Origin: Ovis canadensis
Lineage: Eukaryota; Chordata; Mammalia; Artiodactyla; Bovidae
Direction of reading: 5' to 3'
DNA length: 64,000 nucleotides
Assembly (NCBI RefSeq): GCF_042477335.2
Contig: NC_091251.1
Span: 91,961,501 to 92,025,500 of the forward strand
The notes beneath the pieces were generated by a model, which saw only the letters and a list, made by a program, of their open reading frames with translations, had not been told where the DNA came from and did not search any database. Positions 44,340 to 56,804 of the stretch are shown here, one piece after another. The number at the start of each line of letters is the position of its first letter. Within the stretch, counting starts at the first letter, position 1. The position numbers were made by a program, and so were the translations under genes.

Positions 44340-44960
44340 CAGGAGGTAGAGTCTATGTCCCTGTCTCTTGAATCTGGGCTGGCCTGTGACTTGCTTTGAC
44401 TCGTAGAATGTGTTGGGAGCAACTCTTTGTGAGGTCTGGAGACTAGGCCTCAATGGGGCCTTGTAGCTTCTGCCTTCACCCTCTGGGACTTCTGCCCTGA
44501 AGCCACCAAGTAAGAAAGTCAGCCTAACCTACTGGAGGATGAGTGGCCATGCATAGGAGAACTGAAGTTGCTGCTAAGTCCCTTCAGTTGTGTCCGACTC
44601 TGTGCGACCCCATAGACGGCAGTCCACCAGGCTCCCCAGTCCCTGGGATTCTCCAGGCAAGAACACTGGAGTGGGTTGCCATTTCCTTCTCCAGTGCATG
44701 AAAGTGAAAAGTGAAAGTGAAGTTGCTCAGTCGTGTCCGACTCTTAGTGACCTCATGCACTGCAACCTACCAGGCTTGCCCACCTTGTCAGGGAGGGCCT
44801 GACAGCCTAATGGACCTTCCAGCCTAATGAGCAGCTAAAAGCATCTGCATGAGTGAAACCATCAGAGGAAGCTCCCCGTCAGCCCACAGACTCGAAAGTT
44901 GTTATTTTAAGCCGCTAAATCTTGAAGTTTTGTTTTACATCGGTAACGGCTCATACAAAG
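44340..44960 (+). mobile_element. MLT1-type LTR, interrupted by Bov-A2
   Basis: gggctggcctgtgacttgct and tgtgaggtctggagactagg lie on the left; after the SINE, gaagctccccgtcagcccac and ttattttaagccgctaaatc end the LTR. No viral coding region is present. Confidence 0.7.
44567..44780 (-). mobile_element. Bov-A2 SINE, second monomer truncated
   Basis: gttgctgctaagtcccttca start, the linker gaaagtgaaaagtgaaagtg, and a second monomer ending early at caggcttgccc. Confidence 0.92.
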
Positions 44961-45227
44961 TCAGTTTGATGTTATTTGCTATCATTGCAGATGAGACTGA
45001 TTTGCAATAGTTCTGATCAATGTAGTTATGTAATAAACTAAGCTTGACCAGAAATGGACCTTTGTGGAACTTCTTCCCACCTCTGCCTTCAAGGTGGTAA
45101 AATCAGCTATCTACGTATAGATCTTCACTTGTTGGGTGTGTACATGAACTCACTTGTTGATGGAATCCATTTCTCGCTCATGTTAGTGTAACTTACCTGA
45201 ATGATAAGTCCCAGTGTCCTCAAAAGG

Positions 45228-45459
45228 CCCTTCCCTGGTGCCTCTGTTGGTCAAGAATCCGCCTTCTATTCAAGATACTGTCTTCAATGCAGGAGATGTG
45301 GGTTTGGCTCCTAGGTTGGGAAGATCCCCTGGAGAAGGAAATACAGCCCACTCCAGTATTCTTGCCTGGGAAATCCCATGGATAGAGGAGCTTGGTGGGC
45401 TACAATCCATGGGGTCACAAGAATCAGATATGACTTAGCAATTAAACCACCACCACCAC
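45228..45459 (+). mobile_element. Bov-tA SINE with target-site duplication
   Basis: The head carries an insertion of about 20 bases (tattcaagatactgtcttca). A 13-bp duplication with one mismatch (TGTCYTCAAAAGG) lies at 45215-45227 and 45460-45472. The tail is (cca)n. Confidence 0.9.
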
Positions 45460-45644
45460 TGTCTTCAAAAGGGCTGATTTCTCTAGCACACACACCTGAG
45501 GGGAGACCACTCAACAACTCTTTGAGTTTTTCAAGGAGCAGAGAAAAACCATTCCCACTGTGGCATTTCTGAATTTCTGACCCACAGAATCTGTGAGCAT
45601 GGAAAAATCGTTGCTTTAAGTTGCTGAGCTTTAAAGGGTTACAG

Positions 45645-45910
45645 ATTGAATGGTTGTGTTCCCATGTCTGTTTGTATGTTGAACTCCTAACCCCTCAATG
45701 TGATGGTATTGTGTGTGTGGGGGGTGTTTTGGGAGGTGATTAGGTCATGAGGGTGGAGCCCTCATGAATGGGATTAGTGCCCTGATAAAAGAGACCCAGT
45801 GAGCTCTCTTGCCCCTCTCTGCTGTGAGAACATAGTGAGAAGATGCCATCTATGAAGTGGGAGTTGGGTCCTTACCAGACACAGAATGTGCTGGTAAAGG
45901 CAATGTGCCT
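45645..45910 (+). mobile_element. MLT1A-like LTR
   Basis: Good match in order: atgttgaactcctaacccct, aatgtgatggtattgtgtgt, gggaggtgattaggtcatga, tcatgaatgggattagtgcc, agaagatgccatctatgaag. It directly follows the end of another old LTR (about 45585-45640, gttgctttaagttgctgagc). Confidence 0.85.
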
Positions 45911-46039
45911 CTAATTCAGTCACACTCAGCAAAAATGAGGCTGGATAAGACAGAACTGGAAGAGAAGAATTAAGAATGAACCTAAGTAGAAAGTAGGAGA
46001 GTAAGATATGGCATAGACCTATGGCACACTCCATAAAAA

Positions 46040-46260
46040 TGGTGCTGCGTTTTTGACATGAATATGTTCACAGTGAATTTAAAGTGGAGAAAAGGGAGGT
46101 CCAAACATTATATATTGTATTCTGAACTCCCATTTTGTAAATGATAAATATACACAGAAAAAGAGTACACATTAAAATGTTAATAGTTTCCTGTGGGTGG
46201 TGGGGTTATGAAGATATTCATTTTTCTCGTGTAAAAGGAAGATGTGGTTCTTGTGTGTAT
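46040..46260 (+). mobile_element. L1M 3' fragment
   Basis: acattaaaatgttaatagtt and ctgtgggtggtggggttatg resemble the sense 3' end of old L1s. Confidence 0.45.
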
Positions 46261-46951
46261 AAATCCAATTAGTAAAAATGGAACCACCACTGAACCTGAA
46301 TGTCTGTTCACTGCCAGTGTGAACGTTGAGCGGTAGGATAGAACAGATATCTACTGGAAGAAGGTAAGGCCTGGCTGTTGCCTTTCCTGATATTTTGCCC
46401 CCTTATGGGAAACCATGTTGCACCTTCATGCTGGCTGCTGCCCAGAGGATGGTGGGAACTGGGACAGACTGGCCACAGGACCGGCTGTGTTTAAGTTCTG
46501 AAAAGGAAGGAACACTGCTAGACCCCCAAGAGTCTGCTAGCCAGACTGAGAGGGCCTGGGCCTCTGCAGCCTTTCTGCCCCTCTGCCTCATCTGGCCTCC
46601 GTCCTGTTTCTTTGAAAAATATGTATATTTTGGCTGCTTCTCTAGCTCTGGTGGTGCCTTGGGTTCTGCTTGTGGTGTGCTGGCCTTCCGGTGCCCTGCG
46701 ACGTCCTTCCTGTGAGTGCTGGAGGATGGAAGAGGAAGGACCAAACTTTGGTCTATTGTGGTATCCTCCTCAGGTACAGTTAGGACGGGGGGTGTGCTGA
46801 CTTGAAACAGGGCAGGGAATGTTTTCATTCTCTTTCCTTCCCCCCTTTCCTGTTGATCTGAGGTGTTGGGGTGTCTGTATGTGTGTCTTTATTTGTGGCA
46901 GAATTTTATTTGGGAGAATTCAACTCTCCAGATCCAACTGCTCTTCCTGTG

Positions 46952-47258
46952 GGCTTCCCTGATAGCTCAGTTGGTAAAGAATCCGCCTGCAATGTAGGAG
47001 ACCCTGGTTTGATTCCTGGGTCCGCTGGAGAAGGGATAGGCTACCCACTCCAGTATTCTTGGGCTTCCCTTGTGGCTCAGCTGGTAAAGAATCTGCTGCA
47101 ATGAGGGAGAGCTGTGTTCAGTCCCTAGGTTGGGAAGATCCCCTGGAGAAGGGAAAGTCTACCCACTCCAGTATTCTGGCTTAGACAGTTCCCTGGACTG
47201 TATAGTCCACGGGGTTGCAAAGAGTCAGCGACGACTGAATGACTTTCACTCTCGCTTT
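46952..47258 (+). mobile_element. head-to-tail dimeric Bov-tA SINE
   Basis: The first unit stops at cactccagtattctt and the second starts at once with gggcttcccttgtggctcag, ending in actgaatgactttcactctc. The junction is the same as at 6839-7166. Confidence 0.85.
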
Positions 47259-47344
47259 CTCCTCTTTCTGCCTGTCCCTCAGCATTTTATACTCATCTCT
47301 GCCGAAGTCCTTGATGCTGATGGGTTGGTTTGTTCACTGTAATT

Positions 47345-47420
47345 TCTCTTTTTGCTCCAGTACAGTGTGGGCTCCTTGAGGGCAGGAACCTCATTACTAA
47401 CTACGTCAAAAGAACTCAGA
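47345..47420 (+). mobile_element. L2 LINE fragment
   Basis: gggctccttgagggcaggaa is the diagnostic L2 terminal block. The flanks are too diverged to extend. Confidence 0.45.
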
Positions 47421-48169
47421 AGACAAGAGATCTGTCTTCAGTCTCTATATTTCTAGGACCATATTGCGTCAGATGCTAAATAACAACCTCTTGATAATGG
47501 TACCAGCCAGCATTTCATCATAAGTGGGGGTGTTTCCTGCATCTCTGAGTCATAGTACATGTTTACTGTATATGCTGTGTGATTTAACATGTGAATATGA
47601 TCTTATGATCCGAACAGGTGATAAACTCCATCCAATAGCAGAGATTAGCTTATGCCCTTCTCTATTTGTTGGAAACTTCTCTAAGCAAATACACGTCTCT
47701 GATGGACTTCATGTTGATTTTATAGACTGATACATTGAATTCTGACTTACAAAGTTCCCCCTGCAGCGTCTAGATGGTGTAAAGTTAGCCTGGGGTGGGA
47801 GACAGCTTTCAGTTCAGAGTGTAACTGGGTTGGGGTAGCCTGATTTCTGGCAAGGGTTTATGTAAAAGTTATTCAGAATTGTGACTGTATCTTTCATGAA
47901 TGTTCAGTTTCTTATTTTTGCAAAGAGCTATTTTCTATTGGAAAATAATCTTGGGTTTTAAGTTAGGCTGTGTAAAAGGCTCCCAGAAAATGTCAGGGCA
48001 TTTTCCAAGAGCACCCTAGGGAGTAGGAACAGTTAAATACTTAAAAAAAAAAATCTGTGTTCTGATGGACCTTGGCCATTTAACTTGTTTTTCATTGATT
48101 CTTGGGCCAGAAAGAATTCCACCTGGGCATGAGTGCAGACGAGGGGAGTGAGAGACCAGAGGCTTATTG

Positions 48170-48394
48170 GTATAACACTCCCTAGGAAGGGAACCCATGT
48201 GATTATTAGTCAAGGTGATGCTTTGCTAATTATTAGAGAAATGCAAATCAAAACTACAATGAGGTCAGTCAGAATGGTCAACATTAAAAAGTCTATAAAA
48301 ATAATGAGTGCTGGAGAGGATATGGAGAAAAGGGAACCCTCCTGCACTGTTGGTGGGAAGGTAAATTGGTGCAGCTGCGGTGGAAAACAATATG
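48170..48394 (+). mobile_element. L1 ORF2 3' fragment
   Basis: agagaaatgcaaatcaaaac, tacaatgaggtcagtcagaa, gctggagaggatatggagaa and gcactgttggtgggaaggta are the L1 ORF2 C-terminal region in sense orientation. A SINE follows. Confidence 0.9.
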
Positions 48395-48606
48395 TACACG
48401 TGTGCACTCAGCCACTCAGTTGTGTCTGACTCTTTGAGACCCCATGGACTGTAGCCTCGCAGTCTCCTCTGTCTGTGGGATTTCCTAGGTAAAAATACTT
48501 CAGTGGGTTGCCATTTCCTCCTCTAGGGATCTTCCCAACTCAGGGATTGAACCTGCATCTCCTGCATTGCCAAGCAGATTCTTTACTGTCTGAGCCACCA
48601 GGGAGG
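48395..48606 (-). mobile_element. Bov-tA SINE
   Basis: Reversed element from cactcagttgtgtctgactc to gagccaccagggagg. Confidence 0.93.
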
Positions 48607-48619
48607 AAGCCTGCCCTGC

Positions 48620-48738
48620 AGAGGGGGACACCTATTATCCCCACTGGTAAATGAGCAAGCTGAGGTTTGAGAAGAGTGCTCAGGCACCTAGGAAGAGACT
48701 GGACGTGAATCCCAAGTCTCTCTATCACCAAGTCCTTG
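48620..48738 (-). mobile_element. MIR fragment (reverse)
   Basis: ccactggtaaatgagcaagc, tgaggtttgagaag and tggacgtgaatcccaagtct are in reverse MIR order. Confidence 0.65.
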
Positions 48739-49759
48739 TGTTTTCCAATGCACGATGCTGCCTTCACAGCCCGTGAGAGCAGGCTTTAGGTTACCAAGCA
48801 CAGGTGGGTGGAAAGAAACAGTTGGGAAGAAACCTTCCTGTGAAGGTTTTTACTGTAGTTCAAGCATGTAGGGTGGAGTTTATGATGGCCAGGCAGGAGG
48901 CCTGAAGCTGGCAGAGTGACTCTGGCACCTTCTGCCCACAAGACAAGCTCTGTTTATTTCATGCCAGCTAATGTGGAGGGTGCCTTAAATGATTTATGTT
49001 CGAAGCATTTTTTTTTTTTGTCGACAAAAGTACCCCTTTTGCAATAAGTCTTGGATACTCTGTTTTTAATAAACCAGGCTTAGTAGCTGCCTAAGGTCAA
49101 GAGAGACACATTGTGTTTATGCAGAGGAGGTGTCTAACCGAGTTTGCCCCTGGTCAGAATCCCTCCTGAGGCTGATGGATTTTTCGTGGCTTGAGTCTCA
49201 CGAATTAAGCTTGGACATGCAAATTTTTAGGGTACGGTGTCCTCTGGCAGGTCATCAGGGAAAACGGTTAGGAAGCCTGAAACTGGGGGACTTCGGTGGA
49301 AGTGGGTCCGTTGTCTGTATTATTACCAGGGGTTTTTCAAGGACTGAGACTGTTATGAGCTATAGATTTAACTGACACGTTGAACAGTATCCAGGCTCCG
49401 TGTTACCCTGGGCAGACCCTCAAGTCCTGGGAGCTGGGCAGCTGCAAAGGCCAGTAACAGGGAGTCGCCATGGAACTTGTTGCTGATGTTTATGCAGTGG
49501 CTTGTACGGAGCCACATACAATATGGCTATTGTTCTGCATTTCAGGGGTGCCAGCTAGTGGCTGGTGTTAAAATGTATCCAGGATTTGGCAGAGAATCCT
49601 CTCTGCCTACCACTATATTAGATTCTGGGGATTTGTCCAGACAGTGTCTGGGGCTGGGGGCTGGGGATAGAATAGATTGGGGCAGACACTGAGGCTGGGG
49701 CTAAGGGGGGCATCTCAGGATGGCCGTGTCGCCCAGGTCTATTTTCCTGAAGGGCCTTC

Positions 49760-50520
49760 ATTTGCACTTTTTTAAAATTTGGCTTTTAATTTACATACAG
49801 TAAATGAAACGCTTCCTGGTGTGCAGTTCTGTGACTTCTGGCAATTGCGCAGAGTTGTGTCCCCACCACCCTAAAGGTACAGAGCGGTGCTATCACCTCC
49901 CCGGCTCCGGCCAGATTCTCTCACGTTGGTCTTTTTATCGACCTGGCCTGGTTTAGGCTCTGACAACTGCTGCTCTGTTTTCTCTCCCTATAGTCCTGCC
50001 TATTCCAGAATATCCTATAAATGGGATGATGTGGTCTTTTGAGTCTGGTGTCTCCCATATGTTACAGTGCTTTTGAGATTCATCCATGTTATTGCATGAT
50101 CAATGGTTTGTTCTTGTTTATTGCTGAGTATATGTCACAGTTTGTTTATCCACTCATTACCTGAAGGATATTTGGGTTGTTTCCAGTTTGAGGCTGTTAT
50201 GAATAAAGCTGCTAGAAACATTTGTTTACAGGTGTTTTGTGTGAACATGAGTTTCCGCTTCTAGGGGTAGGATTGCTGGATCATAGGGTAAGTGTTTCTA
50301 ACTTTGTGAGAAACAAACTTCTTTCCAGACTAACTGTACCATTTTGTATTTCTGTCATTGATGTATGACGTTTCCAGGTGCTCTCTGTCCCTGTCAGCAC
50401 CTGGTATTGTCATGGTGTTTATCTGTTTTGAGCATTCTAATAGGTACGTGGCCTTTCACCATGGTTTTAACTTGCACTTCTATTTAAATGTTTTGGGTAT
50501 TGCTTTCAAATGAGGTTATA
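49760..50520 (-). mobile_element. old L1M 3' region
   Basis: Antisense L1: ttgagattcatccatgttat, ttatccactcattacctgaa, ttatgaataaagctgctaga, gtaggattgctggatcatag, then tcatggtgtttatctg. No open frame remains. Confidence 0.8.
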
Positions 50521-50699
50521 ATTTTCAGAATTTAAAGAGGTAAATAGCAGTTATAGTAAATTGTTTTTTGTATGGGAAAAAGTTTTCATTTGTCAAGTGT
50601 ATATATTTAAAAAGAAATACACTTTTGGTAACCTTGTTTCAGTATGTCTTTATACCTTCAGTCTTCAGTTCGGTCAACATAGCAGCAGAGTGAGCCTTC

Positions 50700-51185
50700 T
50701 GTGCCCAGGATCGGCTCTGTCACTGCCTAGCTTCCCATCTTACAGCGGCCCCCAAGGCCCCGTGGGATCCTCTGTCTGCTGCCTCTCTGAACTGCCCTAC
50801 TGGCCCAGCTGCTCTGGCCTCCTGGCTTCTCCCTGAGTACTCCAAGTACACTTCCTCTTCAGGGCCTTTGCACTTGCCATGCCCTCTGTGCAGAAGGGTC
50901 TCTTCCCGGAAAACTGCCGGGCTAGCTCATTCACTTCCGTCTGCTCACATGTCACCTTCTCAGAGAATCTTCCCTGACCACCCTGTTGATAAGAACTGAT
51001 ATCCTTTGTTGGGCTTTGTTTTCGTCCCTAGCAACATTCATACCTGTTGGATTATACATTTACTTGTCTACTAGCTGTGTCCTTCCACTGGAGGCAAAGC
51101 CGCAATGAGGGCAGTGACCCAGTGCCTAGAATGGGGCCTGAGATCCAGAATGTGCTGGCAGCAGGTGGAATGAATGAAGTCTCAT
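50700..51185 (+). mobile_element. L2 LINE 3' end
   Basis: cagggcctttgcacttgcca, tcacatgtcaccttctcaga, gaatcttccctgaccaccct and a gtggaatgaatgaagt end match the last 500 bases of L2. Confidence 0.85.
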
Positions 51186-52213
51186 GTCTCAGACTTAGTT
51201 CAACTGCGTTATCATAGGAAAGTGGCTGTCGGACTTTTAAAAAGCAAGATCATTCTTCCTCCAAAAATCTGGAAAGAACTTTGATCTGTAGGACAGATAT
51301 CGCTGATACTCAATCAGTTTGAATTTGTTGGATTTTTATGTTGTTTTTGTTATCTTTTTGTGAAGTGTTGAGAAAGTCTGGATATACTTTGCAGTAGCAG
51401 AATACCTTTGAGTTAAACTGACCTGGAGTTTGAAGGGAGGATAGTAAAATATATGTATTACAAAGTTGAGTTACTAGCGACATTTAACAGCTGTTTGTTC
51501 TCCCACCCACTACAACCCCCACCCCCATCATCAGGGAAGAAGTCTCCAGATTTATAATAGTGTCTCAACTGCCAATAGCTGGCTGTTACTATGATGTGAT
51601 AAGTTACACATTCATGGGTTCTTGGGCAATTGACCCAAACTCTTTGAAGGGAATACTTGCTGAGTATAGGTGCCTGTGCATTCCGCCTAGTGCACGTGTG
51701 CTGATGTGGTGACCTTGACTTGTTTTTAGAATTTCACGTGAACAGACAGGTAAGCCTGAATTAAAACAGAAAACAGAGACCTACATTTTCTTGATCAGTG
51801 AATGACACATTTAAGAAACATTTAAGTATTGCACAGTGATGACCTGGGAAGAGCCCTGTTATGAGTGTTGTGCAAAAGCCTTGGGGGAACATGAGATAGT
51901 GTGTGTGTTTGCAGTCTTCTGTGTGTTAACAGTTGGACTATAACATATCAGCTTGTTTAAAGGATAGTTTAACACAGTTAGATTCTTATGACTTATTCTC
52001 TTTCTTCATCCTCTCTTTTGAAACAGGAAATATTTTTTCTCTGGTTTATACATGAACAAAATCTACTGAGCAAAGTGCAGTAGGCCAATGAATTTGATGT
52101 CTTTTCCAAAGGGCTCTTAGGGACGATTCTGAAGTCTGGGAACATAGTAGATGCTCAATTAATGAACATCAGATGTTGAATGAACACAACAGAAATCAGA
52201 AGGGAAGGCAACC

Positions 52214-52358
52214 TCAGCTGCTGCTGCTGTTGATGCTAAGTTGCTTCAGTTGTGTCCGACTCTGTGCGACCCCATAGACAGCAGCCCACCAGGCTCCTCC
52301 GTCCCTGGGATTCTCCAGGCAAGAATACTGGAGTGGGTTGCCATTTCCTTCTCCAGGC
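52214..52358 (-). mobile_element. Bov-A2 monomer
   Basis: agctgctgctgctgttgatg start, ccatagacagcagcccacca body and ttgccatttccttctcc end. The flanks share aggcaacYt. Confidence 0.92.
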
Positions 52359-52834
52359 AACTTGCAGAGTCCTCTTTAAAAGACAAAACCTTGCCTCACC
52401 TCCTTTCCTGCTGCTGCTTCTTGGGGTCCACACACTTGGTTTGGAGCAGTGCTGACTTAGGGTTATTTTTGTAGAAGTGAGTAGAATGAATCTTTTTTCT
52501 CATGGGACTGGCTTCCCATTGGGAAACCCTGTTACTGCCTCGTACAGCCATGTCAGGCCCATGGGAAGAGCTGGACTAAGCAACCCTATTCTGGCCTGGA
52601 GTGGGTGTTCAGAAACCCCCATGTGTTCCCACAGGCTGAAGAATGACACCCAGGCCCCTGGTAGGCCCTCCCAGCCCCTTCCACCCAATGTGGACTCTGT
52701 CTCCCAGTCTTCCATGTCCCTTGTCCAGCTTGTATTCCAGCCAGCAGGGAAGTTCCCCACACATACCCTGAATGCTTTGCCTCCTGTACTTTAAAAATTA
52801 TAATGATTATTATTTCAATCACAACATGTATTAC

Positions 52835-52995
52835 TACTAACATTTACTGAGACCTGGAAGATGCCAGGCTCATGCACTATCCTCACAGACCTGTGATGGA
52901 CATATATAGAGGAAACTGGGATATTAAACTTAACCTAAACCCAAGGTCACTTGGCTTGTGAATGTGAAACTGGGGTTCAAGCCCTTATGGCGACT
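52835..52995 (-). mobile_element. MIR SINE (reverse)
   Basis: acatttactgagacctggaa, gatgccaggctcatgcacta, aaggtcacttggcttgtgaa and ggggttcaagccc are in reverse MIR order. Confidence 0.75.
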
Positions 52996-53192
52996 TCAGA
53001 CCTCATGCTCCCAACCCACCATTGTCAATGCTGTCGGGATGGATGGGCCTAAGACCTGCAGGGACCCTGTCTTCACTCCCTCTCCTGACTTCAAGGAAAT
53101 CAGTGGAAACCTGCCAGAGGTAGGTTTTTCAAAAACTGTGTTTTTATTTTACAATTATTCAGCATGAATTTGGAGGATTAGCCAATATAGAA

Positions 53193-53221
53193 TTAACATA
53201 TTAATTATGTTAATATGTTAA
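53193..53221. other. AT-rich 12-bp perfect inverted repeat
   Basis: TTAACATATTAA (53193-53204) and TTAATATGTTAA (53210-53221) around a 5-base loop; a likely cruciform or hairpin former about 40 bases before a dinucleotide repeat. Confidence 0.85.
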
Positions 53222-53262
53222 CATTAGCATCTGGACTCAGTTATTTATTGACAAATAACCCA

Positions 53263-53298
53263 CACACAGACACACACACACACTGTCTCTCTCTCTCT
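53263..53298. repeat. (CA)n-(CT)n compound microsatellite
   Basis: cacacacagacacacacaca passes into a ctctctctctct run. Likely length-polymorphic. Confidence 0.9.
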
Positions 53299-55839
53299 TC
53301 TGCATTGGAGGTAAGGGGCACACATCATACCTTAAAGCCAGAGTGGGCGCCTGCCATGCCCACCATCTCCTGGGAGGTGTGGGTAGTCTTCCTCTCTCCT
53401 GAGTGGCTGCCAAGGCTGTGACTGGAATGGATTTAGTTTGAGGGATCTCATCAGAGTGAGGTCCAGAGCCCTTATATTCTGCCATGGGAAGCTCCTTCCG
53501 TGACTGGTTTCTTTAGGGCTTTGCTGTGATTGACTCTTTGTGAATGAATGAACCCTAATGTGCTGATCCTCGATACAATCAGTGCTCAGGCCAGCTCTGT
53601 CCTTGCTCACCTACCTGGCTGTAGATTTTACCGGTATGCAATTTAGGCAGGTGCAGACTAGAAGGAGGGGGCCTTCACCAGGAGCAGGCAGCCCCCGTGT
53701 TATTGATCAGCAGCTGTGGCCAGAACTGGGACTTGGAGCTGTAATTCAGATGCTCGTGCATCACAGCCCATTTCTGCCATATTCAAACTATTGGCTCCAC
53801 CCCAAATGCCATTACTCTGTCCTCCCAACCTTATCCTAACATGCGTCCAACACATTTGCTTCTGCTCTGTGCTGGACTCAGCCCCACCCAGGTGTAGATG
53901 CAATAGTGAGCTCAACAGACATCACTGCTGCCGTCTGTCATGGAGCGGGTAGCTAGTCGGGGAGGGCATAAGATAATCACAGAAACAGAATACAGCTTCC
54001 ACGTGGTGAGAGGTATGGGGGAAGAACTGCTTGGCCCCGGGAGCTTTGACTCTTTTTGGAGGATCAGAGGGGCAGGAGGGCTTGCCTGAAGATGTGCTGT
54101 TCCAGGTGAGGTCTGGACGGGGAGGAAGGCTCACTCAGTGAGGAGTGGGAGATGGGGGTTGCTCCAGGCCAAGGGTTTAGCACAGGGAAAGGCTTGGTGG
54201 CTGGAGGTGGCTGTTGAAATTCCACCGGCCCTTTAAGCCAGTCACCAGTCACCTTGCAAATGGAGAACCCTGTTCTGTGCCTTTTTAGCACTGGGTTCCT
54301 TAGGGTGTTTGACACACCCTGGGCCCTCTGAGACAATTCCGAGGGGCTGAGGGCCCACACTTGGCTGCCAGGAATGGCCATGAGCTACCCCCTCTCAACC
54401 AACTTCATGCCTCAGGGCTAGCCAGGTGCCTCCTAAGCTCTGCCTCTGCCTGAGTCACAGCCTGGGGAGCCCAGGGACAGGGAGGGGAGGGAGCTGGACT
54501 CTGCAGCCCCCAGCTTCACAGCCTTCAGGCTTGATCACTCCATCGCGGGTGAGATCTTGCAGGCTGGGGGAGAGATGGAGAAGCAAGAACAGCCCTGAGC
54601 ATCTCATGCGGTGTTACCTGGGTCTTCCTGGGCCATGAGGCTCACAGCGGCCCTGGTTTTCCATTTCCACTTACTGCAAAATTGAGAGTGATGAGTTCTT
54701 CACTGTTTGGGGCCAAGTTTCCCAGGAGAGCAGGAGGAAATATCAATTCATTGAACACACATTTATTGTACACCCCTGATGTGTCTGAGCCTCTGGGCTC
54801 TGGTTCTTGGAGCCTGCAAGGTGAAATGGCTCCGTTCCCTGTCCTTTGGGGCTCCCAGGCAGGTGCCATTGCTAATTTCCCTCCCCCTCTCTGGACCCAC
54901 CCAAGGTGGGTGAATGAAACCTCATATCTGTGCAGGGCTTTGTATCCTGGGGACGGAGACAGCTGACATAAACCCCAGGAGAATCTTATTAGTTTTCTCT
55001 TTCCAGCAGATGAGCATTCCCCAGGGCTGAGCTGGGGCCCTAGCTTGGGTGGTCCTGCTACATCGTCCAGCTGGAGAATGAACCGACGCTTCTCATTTTT
55101 TTTTTTTTCCTTTTATGAAATGCTCAGTCAGTCTTGAAGCCTCCGGGACTTTGTGGTGGCAACCAGAAATATCAGGGTGGGCAGCAGGGTGAGGAAAGAT
55201 GGGGGCCAAGGGAAGAAGGCCCCTGTTTTCCCCCTGGACCCCTGAAGGACCCCTGGTCAGTTTGGGCGGTGGTGGTCATGGGATGCCCCACTGGGCATAC
55301 AGCTCCTCCGTGCCCCACTCCCTCCGTCTCCAGACCCAGAGCTCTTGCAAAATCAGGCAGTGCCCGGCGCAGAGCCACTGGGCTGGCTACTCCGTAGCTC
55401 ATTGAAGATCAGCTCAGATGTCATGGTGCAGAGTGCAGGCTTCCAGGTGGGACTGCCTGGGCATTGGCTGTGCTGTCCTGGGCAAGTAATGCCCTTTCTT
55501 GTTGGTAAGATATAAGTGCAAATACCACAAGCTGTACAGATAGATTGAAGAACACGCTTAATGTCCTTCACAGGTGGCTGGCATCAAGTCAGCGAACTTG
55601 AGAATCAGAGGCAGATGCTTGTTTCACTCTTCCCATCTTGCTTTGGGCTGTCAAGGTTCTGTGCCTCTCTGTGTGCTCAAGTGTAGTATGTGCTGCTTCT
55701 GGAGATGCTGGAATGGGCCCTGGGGTTAGCTGAGCCCTTGCTGCTGCAGGAACGGGCTTTTGTGGGGGAAGTCACGGCTCAGGTTGACCGTCTGCTGTTG
55801 CCCTGGACCGTTGCTGTTGGATGTAATGTGTTCTCTATA

Positions 55840-56002
55840 TCCTCGATGCTCAAAGTGTGGTCCTCCAGCCAGCATCCATGGTGTCGCCTAGAAGCTTATC
55901 AGAAATGCAGCATCCCAGGCCCCTTCCAGACCCACTGACGTCATGTTTATTAGACCCCAGGTGAGGCATGTACCTTAAAGTTCAAGAAGCACTGCCCAAC
56001 AC
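55840..56002 (+). mobile_element. MER5A-like hAT-Charlie MITE
   Basis: gatgctcaaagtgtggtcct, agaagcttatcagaaatgca, gcatcccaggccccttccag and the terminal ttcaagaagcactgccc match MER5A end to end. Confidence 0.85.
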
Positions 56003-56804
56003 TGTTTTAGCTCATGGGCATAGAGGCTTTACTCTGTTTTTGGTGTGTGGAGGAGAGGGTACCTCTGGAAAGAGGAGGGGAGCAGAACAAACAGATGAGA
56101 TAACTGAAAACCAATAGAACTTGACCTGTGACTTTCTGCATCCCAGCAGTTGTCGTATGGAACCTCCTGCACCTGCTGACCCCTTCCTCCCCTAGGTGAG
56201 CTCCAGGGGCAGGGTCTCCGTGCTGTCTTTACACCCTCCCCGCCAGCTCACTGTCTGCCTCGCTGGAGGACTCATGTCTGAGTGAACACAGCAAATCTAT
56301 TTCCATGGATATGTGAGTTTCCTCTTCTTGGTCCTGAAACCGAGGTGCAGATGGGGTGTGGTGGAAGTGTGGGGTGACTTGGTGTAGACTAGAGGGAGCG
56401 AGGCTTGCTGGCCTTCCTGTGATCATGCTGGGCTTTCCTTCTCGGTCCCTGTGGCACCTCCCCCTATTCTGCCCCTTTCGGTGTGGGGTTGACCCGTACC
56501 TTGGCCCTGGATGCTCTGCTTTTCTCTTGATGGTCTCATTGTGTCCCACGACTTTAAATCTGTGCCCTGGCGACTCTAACATTTGCATCTCTAGCCCTCA
56601 CTCCAACCTCCTATGCTAGCTGCCTAGGGGACATCTTCATTTAGGTCCTGTCTTACTTGTGTTCCCTGGTGCAGGCAGAGCCTGAGGTCAGGGGTTCTGG
56701 CTCGGGGTTTATGGAGAGCATGCTCTCTGGGGAAAGGGAATGAGAGAGACGGGGCAGGACAGGGAAGAGGCTAGGCAAGGATGTGGCCCCACTTGCTTCT
56801 ATGT

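Larger units (their letters stand above)
52996..55840. other. long repeat-poor intron block
   Basis: This is the longest stretch in the intron with almost no recognisable repeat. It is GC-richer than most of the intron. Contents: an AT palindrome and dinucleotide repeat at 53193-53298 and possible old MIR pieces near 54745-54830 and 55420-55580. No exon with a plausible acceptor, frame and donor was found. Reduced insertion density may reflect constraint or merely local GC content. Confidence 0.4.

Noticed and set aside
46403..46828. 141-codon reverse-strand ORF in intron 1
   Set aside because: No similarity to a known protein, no supporting splice or start context, and overlapping ORFs exist on the other strand. 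Chance is sufficient.
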